From assembly GCF_022347285.1 (NCBI RefSeq), contig NZ_JAKRND010000012.1, positions 19,604 through 83,603 on the forward strand: DNA of 64,000 nt, given 5' to 3'. The notes under the pieces were generated by a model. That model was not told the DNA's origin and made no database searches. It saw nothing but the letters and a program-made list of their open reading frames with translations. The position numbers and the translations under genes were made by a program. This DNA is from Corynebacterium sp. ACRPH (GTDB lineage: Bacteria; Actinomycetota; Actinomycetes; Mycobacteriales; Mycobacteriaceae). This document shows, piece after piece, positions 46,410-56,500 of the stretch (positions are counted from its first letter, which is position 1; each line of letters opens with the position of its first letter).

Positions 46410-46681
46410 CCCCTAGTGCCGTTTCGGCGTAGTTGGTAGGGGCAATCCGCGTAGTTGGTCGGGGTTTTCCCGATAAGTGGTAGGGCTCTCTGTTTTCAGT
46501 CAGTGTATAGGTGTCGTCGGCACAACTTGTGCCGGCGCGTCATCACCTTTCATGACCTTAAGGAGGGGCCTCTCATGGCCAACTTCAAAGACATCATGGC
46601 GATGTGCTTAGACGGGGGAAGCTATGCTGCCATCTCTGCGGCGTTGGGATGCTCCAACCGGGATATTGCCAAAACCAAGAC
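46410..46681 (+). mobile_element. Left end and istA start of an IS21-family element
   Basis: Three direct repeats with a 22-bp period start at about 46427, 46449 and 46471. The first two are GCGTAGTTGGTAGGGG and GCGTAGTTGGTCGGGG; the third is degenerate (AAGTGGTAGGG). Multiple terminal repeats are typical of IS21 ends. After AAGGAGGGGCC, an ATG at 46575 begins MANFKDIMAMCLDGGSYAAI and CSNRDIAKTK, the IstA N-terminal helix-turn-helix. At 46681 another IS cuts it off. Confidence 0.7.
46575..46681 (+). pseudogene. istA fragment (IS21-family transposase)
   Basis: About 35 residues from the N-terminus of IstA remain, with the helix-turn-helix SYAAISAALGCSNRDIAKTK. AGGAGG lies upstream of the ATG. 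The sequence joins the inverted repeat of the next element exactly at 46682. Confidence 0.65.
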
Positions 46682-47630
46682 TGAAGTGCCCCGGGTTTTG
46701 TTCCTAGGCTTGTGCCTTGATTTCCATTTCCCAAAATTCGGCTTCTACTTCAGCCGGCGTGCGATAGTCCAAGCTCTGGTGAAGCCGTGATTCGTTCCAC
46801 CAATTCACCCACTCGAACGCGGCGATTTCCACGTCGACAACATCGATCCACCTTCGCCTATGAATCGGCTCATTCTTGTAGGAGCCGTTGACATTCTCAG
46901 CCAAAGCATTGTCATAGGAGTCGCCCACCGTCCCAGTGGACGCTGCGATACCGTGCTCGGCCAAGCGCTCGTTGTAGACGATGCTCACATATTGTAAACC
47001 GTGGTCTAAATGATAAATCAAGCCCGTTGTTTCTTCAGCACACACAATCGCCTAGTTGAGCGCCTGCAGCGGCAAGGCTTCGGTGCGCATCAGCCGGGCT
47101 GTGTGCTCGCGGCCAATGTCAATGCTATGGCGGCGCGGCACACGCCACATCTTCCGTACCCCGTAGACACAGTAGTTTTCAGCATGAACGTCACGAATAT
47201 GCTCTACAAGGGCAGCGTCGCGAAGAGCGCGGGCGCTTAAAGCCCCGGGCCTTGGATTGGCGGTATCCACGCGAGCTAAGAAAACCGCCTTCGCGATGCG
47301 TGTTGAACATCTGGCAGATGAACTCGACTGAGAAACGATTCCGATACTCATCGATGAATCGGATCATTTCTTAACGTTTTAGGTCGAGTTCGGATGCGAA
47401 AAAACTCAGGCAGCTTTCAACAACTCATTGATGTCCCGCAGCTCTTGATTTTCTCGACGCAACCGTGCGTTTTCTGCAGCAAGGTCCTCAGGCAACCGTT
47501 CACTTACGCCTCCCTCGCCTCGAGCGGCCTGCGTCCATTGCCTCGCCGGGTGCGTACTTTCGCTTTCGCCATGCGTGCGTTCTCCTAGGTGACATGCTGC
47601 TGCACGCGTGCAATCTACGTGCAATACCTA
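46682..47630 (-). mobile_element. Decayed IS3-family element
   Basis: The left end TGAAGTGCCCCGGGTTTTGT (46682-46701) resembles the inverted repeat of the intact element at 18802. On the minus strand, orfA and orfB pieces appear in several frames: AENARLRRENQELRDINELL (orfA), DVHAENYCVYGVRKMWR (orfB N-terminal), and a long orfB C-terminal part (46704-47045) with HLDHGLQYVS and DSYDNALAENVNGSYKNEP. Frameshifts and stops make it inactive. The right end could not be located exactly. Confidence 0.7.
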
Positions 47631-47699
47631 AATGTACTTATGGCCGGTTGTGGCAAGTAGTGGCAATGTCCTACTACGGCCCTTAACTGCACAGATACA

Positions 47700-47731
47700 A
47701 CAAAACCCCCGGTCAGTAACGACCAGGGGAA
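47700..47731 (-). terminator. ssrA terminator
   Basis: CCCCCGGTC (47706-47714) and GACCAGGGG (47721-47729) form a stem with one mismatch and a six-base loop. On the minus strand it ends GGGGGTTTTGTTG. It follows the encoded CCA end of tmRNA by about 10 bases. Confidence 0.8.
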
Positions 47732-47738
47732 ATGCATT

Positions 47739-48121
47739 TGGTGGAGTTGCCGGGAATTGAACCCGGGTCCTTTGCGACCTCGCCAGGGCTTCTCCGTGCG
47801 CAGTTCGCACGTGACCTCTGCTCGGCCCTCCAGCGCTCACGAACCAGCCTGGATGATGGGCCCAGTTGCTCGAAAGGTGTCCCACACGGCCCAAGCAACA
47901 AAGCCGTGCGGCAAGTCCCTTAAGTCGATGCCAGCTACCGGGTCAGGGACATACCCGGGCTGACAGACACGCGGTCGCTGTAATTAGGCAGCGAGGGCGT
48001 AGTCGCGCTGAGTGTTCTCGGCGCTTATAAATTCGCAGCGACGCTTAAAAACGGTGGTCGTCTGCCTTCACCGGCACGCTTCCCCTGGCTCAATGCACAA
48101 AGTCGAAACCAAATCAACCCC
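47739..48121 (-). ncRNA. ssrA: tmRNA
   Basis: This 383-base tmRNA rescues stalled ribosomes and tags the unfinished protein for degradation. The 5' end GGGGTTGATTTGGTTTCGAC and the 3' end with GGGTTCAATTCCCGG and CAACTCCACCA form the tRNA-like part; GGGGTTG pairs with CAACTCC, and CCA is encoded. The tag frame lies at 47984-48022 and reads AENTQRDYALAA then TAA, with the usual ALAA end seen by ClpXP. The resume region is preceded by TTATAAGC. smpB, its protein partner, is 1.1 kb away on the same strand. Island 2 ends just beyond its 3' end. Confidence 0.96.
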
Positions 48122-48197
48122 GTGATTCCTGCTGCGGAAACGCTCGTACAACAGGAAATCTAACTTTACACCCCTGCACCGCGGCAGTTCAAGAACC

Positions 48198-49193
48198 CTA
48201 CTTTTCAGCCTCGTTTTCCAGATCAGCGTCCTGTGCGGAGTCGAGCTCAGTCTCGTCCCACTTCGCCTTGCGCTCCTTGGACTTCTTGTTGTTCTTCACC
48301 GCCATTAAGCCGACCGCAATGCCGATCACTACAGGCACCCACACCTTGCTGTAATCCGCCATAAATGCCATCACGCGCAGAATCGGCTCCATCCATTCGG
48401 GCATGTGCCAATCCGGCCAAGGAATCGAGGGAAGGTTGATGTCCGGCCACGGAATGGAAGGCAGGTTAATGTCCGGCCACGGGATTGACGGCAAGTTGAT
48501 CTCTGGCCACGGAATGTTGATATCCCAGTCCGGCAGGAGGCTCAGCAGCCATGCAATCAACTTGGAAACCAACGGCCCCAGCACGATCACGGCCAGCGCC
48601 CAACCTCCCTTCCCCAGCCCGGTAATCAGCGGGTAGAACCAGCGCTTGAACGGCGACTCCTCCATCGCCTCCCAGCGCCTCGCCGCCCGCGAGCCTTCAG
48701 GCGGATCGAAGACCACCACCCCTTCGTCGTCCTTCACCTTGACCTCGATCATCCAGCTATCAAGGAAATTCGACGTCCACCCCAGGTACGGCGCGCTGAG
48801 CGTCATTTCACCGCCGTACTTCCCAGCCTGAACGTTCGCCTCGCTTTTGGCCAGGTCAATCTTCTGATTCTCGAGGCTCTTGTACCTCGCGATAGTTACC
48901 CCGTCGCGACGCACGAGCAGCTGACGATTCTTATCGAGGTCGTCTAGTTTCTCTGCCAGCTTCTTGTGGAGCTTCTCGCTGTCTTCTCTTGTGGACGCCC
49001 CCTCGTCCCCCACATCACCTTCAGCTACCTCTTCTGCCTCCGGCTCGGTGCTGTTTTCCGCGTCGGTTTTCTTATCGGACGCGGGGAATTCAGGATCGAT
49101 TCTCCGCAGTGCATCCGGCTCGCCGATAAAGAGCTCAAGCAGCCCGAACTCGGGATGCTTAAGGGACCAATGCTCGACGTCGTCATTTTTCAC
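48198..49193 (-). CDS. Membrane protein with 10-residue Trp/Pro/Ile tandem repeats
   Basis: From the GTG at 49193 the protein has 331 residues. Its order is: soluble part; acidic linker; a helical, Lys-rich segment (EKLHKKLAEKLDDLDKN); a beta-rich domain (YGGEMTLSAPYLGWTSNFLD); a first membrane helix (GWALAVIVLGPLVSKLIAWL). Then 3.5 copies of INLPSIPWPD follow, then a second helix (WVPVVIGIAVGLMAV) and a charged tail. The repeats come from a 30-bp DNA repeat at 48412-48530. Function unknown. A TTG at 49229 is an alternative start. It lies between ssrA and smpB and could be co-transcribed with smpB. Confidence 0.75.
   Translation of the reverse strand: MKNDDVEHWSLKHPEFGLLELFIGEPDALRRIDPEFPASDKKTDAENSTEPEAEEVAEGDVGDEGASTREDSEKLHKKLAEKLDDLDKNRQLLVRRDGVTIARYKSLENQKIDLAKSEANVQAGKYGGEMTLSAPYLGWTSNFLDSWMIEVKVKDDEGVVVFDPPEGSRAARRWEAMEESPFKRWFYPLITGLGKGGWALAVIVLGPLVSKLIAWLLSLLPDWDINIPWPEINLPSIPWPDINLPSIPWPDINLPSIPWPDWHMPEWMEPILRVMAFMADYSKVWVPVVIGIAVGLMAVKNNKKSKERKAKWDETELDSAQDADLENEAEK
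48412..48530. repeat. 30-bp tandem repeat inside a coding region
   Basis: Units start at 48412, 48442, 48472 and 48502 (partial). Each begins TCCGGCCA or TCTGGCCA and is 30 bases, so copy number can change without a frameshift. It encodes the WPDINLPSIP repeat. Confidence 0.9.
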
Positions 49194-49256
49194 AGGCCCG
49201 AAAGTATCAAAACACAAACCCCCGTTCAATAGGGGTCTCCTATGCGCTACCGCTAC

Positions 49257-49811
49257 CTAGCCCTGGATCCCTTTGATTCGCCGGCCCATTTCGCGCGTGA
49301 TCTCACGCTCTTCCGTACGGCGTTTGATGTCCTGGCGCTTGTCGTATTCCTGCTTACCGCGCGCCAGCGCCAGCTCGACCTTCAACCTGCCGGCAACGAA
49401 GTACAGCTGCAGCGGAACCAAGGTGTTGTTTCCGTCGCGAACCTTGCCCATAAGCGAGTCGATTTCCCGGCGGTGCAACAGCAGCTTGCGGGTACGGCGG
49501 GGGCTATGGTTCGTCCAGTGCCCCATGGAGTATTCCGGGATGTGAAGTCCGCGCAGCCAGACTTCGCCTTCATCAATGGTGGCGTAGGCGTCAACAAGAG
49601 AAGCCTTGCCCTCACGCAAAGACTTAACTTCCGTGCCCACCAGGGCCACACCGCACTCGTAGGTATCGATGATGTGGTAATCGTGGCGCGCCTTACGGTT
49701 GGTGGCAACGACGATCTGGCCAGCCCCCTTCTGACCTGCGCCCTTCTGGGCCTTGTTCTTCTTCCCCTTCGATTTCCCCGAATCGGTGGGAGTGCTCTTT
49801 TTTGCAGCCAT
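49257..49811 (-). CDS. smpB: SsrA-binding protein SmpB
   Basis: SmpB brings tmRNA to stalled ribosomes. After a Lys/Gly-rich N-terminal extension (about 35 residues) comes the conserved core: VVATNRKARHDYHIIDTYEC, GVALVGTEVKSLREGKASL, then HIPEYSMGHWTNHSPRRTRK. The basic C-terminal tail (REITREMGRRIKG) enters the mRNA channel. At 184 residues it is slightly longer than the usual 160 because of the N-terminal extension. The start is the ATG at 49811 or a GTG at 49820. Confidence 0.96.
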   Translation of the reverse strand: MAAKKSTPTDSGKSKGKKNKAQKGAGQKGAGQIVVATNRKARHDYHIIDTYECGVALVGTEVKSLREGKASLVDAYATIDEGEVWLRGLHIPEYSMGHWTNHSPRRTRKLLLHRREIDSLMGKVRDGNNTLVPLQLYFVAGRLKVELALARGKQEYDKRQDIKRRTEEREITREMGRRIKGIQG

Positions 49812-49897
49812 GACAGCCACACACTACCACCGAGCGCTCCCCCGAGCGAAAATGCTTTAAAGCGCTAATGCTGCGCTGGCTTAGCGAGGGCGCAGCG

Positions 49898-50800
49898 CTA
49901 GTTCTTCACATACCAGCGCAAAGTGACCTGCGCGGTGATAGCCGCAACGACCACACCGACCAGCACCACAAACGGCGCGGCCAACCACAAGTCGCTGTTC
50001 GTCACGCGCGCCACCAACTGCTGGTCGTACACGGCCTTCAGAGCGCGGTCGACCACCAGAATCTTCGCGGCGAACATGCCACCCACCGCCAGCACCGCAC
50101 CGATCAGGGCGGCCATCATGGCCTCCAGGACGAACGGAGCCTGGGTGTACCAGCGCGAAGCACCGACCATGCGCATAATGCTGATCTCACTGCGGCGCGA
50201 GTACGCGGTGATCTGCACCATGTTCATAATCAGGAAGATCGCGGCGATGGCCTGCACCGCGGCCACGATAAAGGAGGCGTTGCGGATGGAATCCAGGTTG
50301 CGCATCGCGGCCTCCAGGTTGTCGCCCTGATCCACGATGTTCGTCACCACCGGGTTGTCCCGCAGCGCGTCAATGGGACCGGAGTTCTCCGGGTCGGCCA
50401 GGCGCACGTGGAAGGCGGCGGGCAGCGCATCCTTCTCTGTCTGCTCTACTAGCTGCGGATCAGACTCGCCGAATAGCTCCACGAAACGCTCGTAAGACTG
50501 CTCCTTGTTACGGAAAGTCACGGACTTCACCGCCTCGTCGCCCTCCAGCTGCTGCTTAATCTCGGAGCACTCCGGAGAGGCACACGTTGGGTCGGAGCTC
50601 GAAATCTCGTCGTCGAGCTGCACCATCACCTCGATACGGTCGAAGTAGATGTCCTTCGTTCGCTCCGTCATTGCGCTCAGCAAAAAGCCGGTGGCCAGCA
50701 GCGCCAGCGCGATGGAGGTGGTGATGATCATCGCGATCGTCATCGTCATGTTGCGGCGCAGGCCCGAAAACGCCTCGCGGAACACAAAGTTGGTCTTCAT
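49898..50800 (-). CDS. ftsX: Cell division protein FtsX
   Basis: FtsX is the membrane half of the FtsEX complex, which activates peptidoglycan hydrolases at the division site. The 300-residue protein has an N-terminal helix (MTIAMIITTSIALALLATGF), a large extracellular domain with two cysteines (DPTCASPECSEIKQQ), and three C-terminal helices including FIVAAVQAIAAIFLIMNMVQ. The downstream MRMVGASRWY is the FtsX-family coupling motif. It follows ftsE by 53 bases. Confidence 0.95.
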   Translation of the reverse strand: MKTNFVFREAFSGLRRNMTMTIAMIITTSIALALLATGFLLSAMTERTKDIYFDRIEVMVQLDDEISSSDPTCASPECSEIKQQLEGDEAVKSVTFRNKEQSYERFVELFGESDPQLVEQTEKDALPAAFHVRLADPENSGPIDALRDNPVVTNIVDQGDNLEAAMRNLDSIRNASFIVAAVQAIAAIFLIMNMVQITAYSRRSEISIMRMVGASRWYTQAPFVLEAMMAALIGAVLAVGGMFAAKILVVDRALKAVYDQQLVARVTNSDLWLAAPFVVLVGVVVAAITAQVTLRWYVKN

Positions 50801-50853
50801 TAATGTTTCCCTACTGTTCCCTACTGATCTCTACTGATCCGTACAGTTCCGTA

Positions 50854-51543
50854 TTAGTGGCCCACGCCGTACATACCGAGCTCGTCATCGCGCACGAGCT
50901 TGCCCTTCGACAGCTCGATCACGCGCTTACGCATGGAGTCCACCGCCACATCGTCGTGGGTGGACATCACCACGGTCGTACCGTTCTGATTAATGCGGTT
51001 GAGCAGCATCATGATCTCTGATGAAGTATCGGGGTCCAGGTTGCCTGTCGGCTCGTCCGCCAGCAGAACCAGAGGTTTGTTTACTGACGCCCGCGCGATC
51101 GCCACGCGCTGCTGTTCGCCACCCGACAGCTCGTGCGGGAAGCGGTTTTCCTTTCCGTCGAGACCGACGGTCTTCAACGCGGCAGGCACCAAATGCTGAA
51201 TCTCCGCGCGCTTCTTACCGATAACCTCGAGGGCGAAGGCAACGTTGTCGAAGACAGTCTTCTTCGGCAGCAGGCGGAAGTCCTGGAAGACATAGCCGAT
51301 GCGCTGGCGCAGCTTCGGCACATCCCGTCCCTTGATCTTGTTTACGTGGTAGCCAGCGACGTGCAGGTCCCCGGAATCCAGCTTCTCCTCGCGCAGGATG
51401 AGCTGCAGAAACGTGGACTTACCGGAGCCGGAGGGGCCGATAAGGAAGACGAACTCGCCCTTTTCGATGTCCAGGGTGATGTTGTCCAGGGCCGGCCGCC
51501 CGGAAGACAGATAGCTCTTGGTTACGTTTTCGAAGGTGATCAC
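50854..51543 (-). CDS. ftsE: Cell division ATP-binding protein FtsE
   Basis: This 229-residue ABC ATPase drives FtsX. Walker A is GPSGSGKST at about residues 33-41. The signature is [14 protein letters not shown], and the Walker B region is [13 protein letters not shown]. The H-loop is in VVMSTHDD. The start is GTG at 51543 ([11 protein letters not shown]), matching the length of the C. glutamicum protein. A GGGCGTCANTA motif is inside it at 51082. Confidence 0.96.
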   Translation of the reverse strand: MITFENVTKSYLSSGRPALDNITLDIEKGEFVFLIGPSGSGKSTFLQLILREEKLDSGDLHVAGYHVNKIKGRDVPKLRQRIGYVFQDFRLLPKKTVFDNVAFALEVIGKKRAEIQHLVPAALKTVGLDGKENRFPHELSGGEQQRVAIARASVNKPLVLLADEPTGNLDPDTSSEIMMLLNRINQNGTTVVMSTHDDVAVDSMRKRVIELSKGKLVRDDELGMYGVGH

Positions 51544-51718
51544 GAGCACACAGTGTAGCGAAGCCAACGAGGTAAAGATAGTCCAAAGTGACTACTGTTA
51601 CCCCTGTGACTTTATGTGGCTTGGTTGATTTTGGGCTTCTCCTGTCTCGACGCACCCCAGAATGTAAAGTCGCAACCCAACCCGGTTGAAGAGTTAGGCG
51701 TCAAGAAGAGAAAAGCCC

Positions 51719-53341
51719 ATGAGCGACACGAAGAGCAAAGAAGAGACCACAAAGAATAATCAACCCGGGGGCTTCCTCGGATTCATCGAGAAGATCGGCA
51801 ACAAACTCCCCGACCCGTTTTGGCTATTCGTCATACTCGGCGGGCTGGTACTCGTCTCCAGCTTCATCTTCAACAAGCTGGGGCTCAGCGCCACAGACCC
51901 GGAAACCGGCGAGCCGGTAGAGATCGTCAACCTGCTGAGCTCCGAGGGGCTCAAGGACATCCTTTCTGGCGTGGTGGACAACTACGTCACCTTCCCACCG
52001 CTAGGTCTGATTATTACGGTCATGCTGGGTGTCGCCGTGGCAGAGCACTCCGGCCTGATTAGCGCGGTGGTACGCGCAACAGTCTTTAGGGTCGGGCCGA
52101 AAACTCTAACTTTCGTCGTGGCCCTAGCAGGCGTGACGGGCTCTGTGGCCTCGGATGCGGTGTACGTGATCCTCATTCCGCTGGGAGCAGTGTCCTTCCG
52201 CGCAGTGGGGCGCTCCCCGATCGTCGGCGCAATGGTGGCCTTCGCCGCATCCTCTGCTGGTTTCAACTCCTCGCTGGTTCTGAACATCACCGACGTGCTG
52301 TTGGGTGGCATTTCCACCTCGGCGGCCCACATCGTCGACGATAAATACTTCGTCTCGCCGCTAGCCAACTACTTCTTCGTAGCCGTCAGCGCGGTCGTGT
52401 TGGCGCTAATCATCACGGCTGTGACGGAGCTGTACATGAACAAACGCGCCCAAGACCTGGTGAACCACGACGAGATCGACTACTCGGAGGTCACCTTCAA
52501 CACCGGCCGCGACGGTGACGACGAACTCGCCGGCGACGTACCGCAGGAAAAGATCACCGCCGCATTGAGGCTCGAGCGCGACGAGGCGCGCGCACTGGGG
52601 ACCACCGCTATCGTCGCCATAATCATGACGGGCATCTACTTTGCATTGCTGTTTGTTCCGGGTTCTCCGCTCCAAGGCGAGAACGGCGAGGTGATGTCCA
52701 GCCCCTTGATCACCGCAGTGGCCGTGCCTATTGGCGCTGCCTTCCTGATCCTCGGCCTGGTCTACGGTCTAGGCATTAAGTCCATTACAAAGGCCAGCGA
52801 CGTTCCGGACTTCATGGCACGCGGTTTGAAGACCCTGCTGCCGATGATGGTGCTGTTTTTCGCCGTCTCCCAGTTCCTGGCCTGGTTCAAGGCATCCAAC
52901 TTGGGCGCTTGGACCGCCATTAAGGGCGCAGAGCTGCTGCAGAAGGCGGATCTACCACCACTGCTACTCTTCGGCGCCTTTGTGATCCTGGTAGCGCTGG
53001 TGAACCTCTTCATTACTTCTGGTTCCGCCCAGTGGGCGCTGATGGCCCCGATCGTCGTGCCGATGTTCATGTACGTCGGGTTCTCCCCCGAGGCCACCCA
53101 GATGCTGTTCCGTATCGGCGACTCTCCTTCGAACATCATCACCCCGATGAGCCCGTACTTCGCCCTGGCCCTGACCTTCTTGCAGCGCTACTACAAGAAA
53201 GCGGGCATCGGAACACTGATGTCGCTGGCACTGCCGTACTCCATCGCCATGCTGGTGGGCTGGTTCCTGTTCTTCGCCCTCTGGTGGATGATCGGCCTGC
53301 CGCTCGGCCCCGGTACGCCGATGGACTACCCGGCGCCGTAG
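51719..53341 (+). CDS. AbgT-family transporter
   Basis: This 540-residue membrane protein has about a dozen helices. It resembles AbgT/MtrF transporters (p-aminobenzoyl-glutamate uptake, or sulfonamide and other anti-folate efflux). Landmarks are GFLGFIEKIGNKLPDPFWLF at the N-terminus, GVAVAEHSGLISAVVRATVF, VASDAVYVILIPLGA, SAGFNSSLVLNITDVLLGG and the C-terminal LFRIGDSPSNIITPMSPYF. These are strongly conserved in the family. Substrate unproven. It is transcribed opposite to the neighbouring ftsE. Confidence 0.92.
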   Translation: MSDTKSKEETTKNNQPGGFLGFIEKIGNKLPDPFWLFVILGGLVLVSSFIFNKLGLSATDPETGEPVEIVNLLSSEGLKDILSGVVDNYVTFPPLGLIITVMLGVAVAEHSGLISAVVRATVFRVGPKTLTFVVALAGVTGSVASDAVYVILIPLGAVSFRAVGRSPIVGAMVAFAASSAGFNSSLVLNITDVLLGGISTSAAHIVDDKYFVSPLANYFFVAVSAVVLALIITAVTELYMNKRAQDLVNHDEIDYSEVTFNTGRDGDDELAGDVPQEKITAALRLERDEARALGTTAIVAIIMTGIYFALLFVPGSPLQGENGEVMSSPLITAVAVPIGAAFLILGLVYGLGIKSITKASDVPDFMARGLKTLLPMMVLFFAVSQFLAWFKASNLGAWTAIKGAELLQKADLPPLLLFGAFVILVALVNLFITSGSAQWALMAPIVVPMFMYVGFSPEATQMLFRIGDSPSNIITPMSPYFALALTFLQRYYKKAGIGTLMSLALPYSIAMLVGWFLFFALWWMIGLPLGPGTPMDYPAP

Positions 53342-53510
53342 CTCCCTAGCCCCAGCGCTGGCTTTGCGCTGCGCTGGCGCACAGCACAAGTTCAGCCCCC
53401 ATGGTAGCCCAGCCAGACCCCAATCGTTAGTGTGGAAAACGTACCTTGCACACCGCTTGGCCAGGCTCCACATTGTGCCTTGGCCAACGATCTAAGAATT
53501 GAGGTCGGCG
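53342..53510 (+). promoter_or_regulatory. putA upstream region
   Basis: No gene is seen. GAGG (53501-53504) followed six bases later by TTG at 53511 is the likely translation start of putA. I see no clear promoter or operator. Confidence 0.3.
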
Positions 53511-56500
53511 TTGAACAGCCAGGCTAATACTCCTTTACCCAATAGCTCCGATGTCGAAGCGGTGGTCACCAAGGCCATCCACCGCGCCGAGCAGTGGCTC
53601 GAGATCGAAGAGACCTCAGCTTCCACGAAGCAGTTGGCAGACATGGTGCATGATCCCGACGGCGTGGAATTCACCTTCGCCTTCGTCGACCGCGTGGCCC
53701 GCCCCGAGGACAACCACGTTTCGGCCAAGGAATTCGCCAAGATCGCCAACCCGTTTAAACGCACCGAGCCGGTGCCGGGGTTCATGAGCCTGGTCGATTC
53801 CATCCTGGTTACCGCCGGTTCCATCGCGGCCCCGCTGCTGCCGAATATCGTCATGCCGATCGCGCGCTCCTACCTGCGCGCCACCGTCGGCCACCTGGTG
53901 CTGGATGCGGAATCTAAGGCACTGGACCGCATGCTGGACGACTACCGAGACAAGGGCTTCCAGCTGAACCTCAACCTGCTGGGCGAGGCCGTGCTCGGCG
54001 AAGCTGAGGCACAGCGCCGCTTGGATAACACCCTCGACCTGCTGAAAAGCCCGCGGGTGGACTATGTTTCCGTCAAGGCTTCCTCCGTGGTCAGCCAGCT
54101 GAACCACTGGGATTTCGAGGGCTCCATCGAACGCCTGAAGGATCGCCTGCGCCCGCTGTACCGCCAGGCCATGAAGCGCGACCCGCACCCCTTCATCAAC
54201 CTGGACATGGAGGAGTACAAGGACCTCCACCTGACCATCAAGCTGTTCACCGAGCTATTGGATGAGGAAGAGTTCCAGAGCCTTGAGGCCGGCATCGTGC
54301 TGCAGGCCTACCTGCCCGACACCTTCGACGCGCTGCAGGAGCTGGCGGAGTTCGCCGCGCAGCGCCGCGCCAAGGGCGGTGCCAAGATCAAGGTGCGCCT
54401 GGTGAAGGGCGCCAACCTCTCCATGGAGCGCGTGGATTCCGAGGTTCACGACTGGCCACAGGCCCCCTACCTGACGAAGGCGGAGGTGGATGCCAACTAC
54501 ATCCGCCTGCTGGATTGGGTACTGCAGCCCGAGCACGCAGATAACCTGCGCATCGGCGTGGCCTCGCACAACCTGTACCACCTGGCGCTCGCCCACGAGC
54601 TGTCCGTCGCCCGCAATGTGGAGCACCAGCTGGACGCTGAGATGCTGCAAGGCATGTCTCCGGCACAGTCCGCGGCCGTGCGCGACGTCACGGGCAACAT
54701 GATCCTGTACACCCCGGTGGTCAAGAAGGAAGACTTCGACGTGGCCATCAGCTACCTGGTGCGTCGCCTGGAGGAAAACGGTGCGAAGCAGAACTTCCTC
54801 TACGCCCTGTTCACCCCGGAGGATGACGAGACCGACGTCACCGGCATGACCCCGATGCAGGGCCAAGAGCTGCGCTTCCGCAACTCCGTGCGCGACCGCT
54901 GGGAGACTTTCGCCGGTTCGCGTCGAACCCAGAACCGCCTGGAAGAAGAGGCCGAGAAGAAGGGCTGCCAGTCCGACGGCCTGCCCGGCAACTTCGTCAA
55001 CGAGCCCGACACCGACCCGACGCTGCCCGCCAACCGCGAGTGGGCACTGCAGATCGTCGATCCGTCCAGCGATCCTGGCCCCGCCCAGACCCCGGAGGTT
55101 ACGGACCCTGCGGTTATTGACGCCGCCGTCGCCCGTTGCCGCGAGGCTTCCGCACAGTGGTCACAAAAGACCGGTTGGGAGCGTGCAGAGCTGTTGGACC
55201 AGGCAGCAGATGCCCTGGCCAACAATCGTTCGAAGTTGATCTCGGCTGCAGTGTTCGAGGCGGGTAAGACCGTCGCCGAGACCGACCCCGAGGTTTCCGA
55301 GGCCATCGACTTCGCCCGCTACTACGCGGAGAGCGCCCGCCAGCTGGACCACGTGCGCGGCTCAGTGTTCACCCCGTACAAGTCCGTGGTGATCACCCCG
55401 CCGTGGAACTTCCCTATCGCCATCCCACTGGGCGGCATTTTCGCCGCGCTGGCTGCCGGTTCCTGCGCTATCATCAAGCCCGCGCCACAGGTGCTGCGCA
55501 TCGCGGAGGTCTTCATGGGCATTCTGCGTGAGGCCGGTATCTCCGAGGACCTGGTACAGCTGGTCAACGCCGACGAGGCCGAGGCCGGCAAGCGCCTGGT
55601 GAGCCACCCGGATGTCGAGTCCGTGATCCTCACCGGCGCTTCCGAGACCGCGAAGCTATTCCGCGGCTGGAAGCCGCGCATGGTCATTAACGCGGAGACC
55701 TCCGGCAAGAATGCGATCATCGTTACCCCGGCAGCTGACCCGGACCTGGCGGTGGCGGACATCTTCAAGTCTGCGTATGGCCACGCGGGCCAGAAGTGCT
55801 CCGCCGCCTCGCTGATCATCGCCGTCGGCTCGATCGGCAAGTCCAAGCGCTTCATCAACCAGCTGGTCGATGCGGTGCGTTCTATGAAGGTCGGCCCGGG
55901 CTCCGACATTTCCACCTTTATGAACGGTGTGATCGAGGAGCCGGGCGACAAGCTGCTGCGCGGCCTGACCGAGCTGGACAAGGGCGAGAAGTGGCTGGTC
56001 AAGCCTCGCAAGCTCAATGACGAAGGCACCCTGTGGTCCCCTGGCCTGCGCGATAACGTGAAGCCGGGCAGCTGGTTCCACACCCACGAGTGCTTCGGCC
56101 CGGTGGCGGGCATCATGCACGCAGAGACCCTGGACGAGGCCATCGAGTGGCAAAATTCCACGGGCTTCGGCCTGACTGGCGGTATCCACACCATCGACGT
56201 GGAAGAAACCGCTTACTGGCGCGAGCGCGTGGAGGTCGGCAACGCCTACGTGGAGCGCGGCATCACGGGCGCTATCGTGCAGCGTCAGTCCTTCGGCGGC
56301 TGGAAGAACTCCGCCCTGGGCAGCGGTGCGAAGGCCGGTGGCCCGAACTACGTCGCCCAGCAGGGCGTGTGGACCGAGGGCGACCTGAGCGAGCTGGCAG
56401 CGGGCACCCTGCCGACGCACATTACGCAGCTGCTGCGCGAGATCCGCGGCCTGGGCTCCCCTGCCCTGTCCAAGGACGATCACGTGTGGCTGCGCCGCGC

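Noticed and set aside
47739..47800. Search for a second copy of the ssrA 3' end as an attachment repeat for island 2
   Set aside because: No copy was found by eye near 30450, 40620 or 41430, so integration at ssrA is not claimed.
47628..47923. Several overlapping small frames across the tmRNA 3' region
   Set aside because: They are explained by the structured tmRNA gene.
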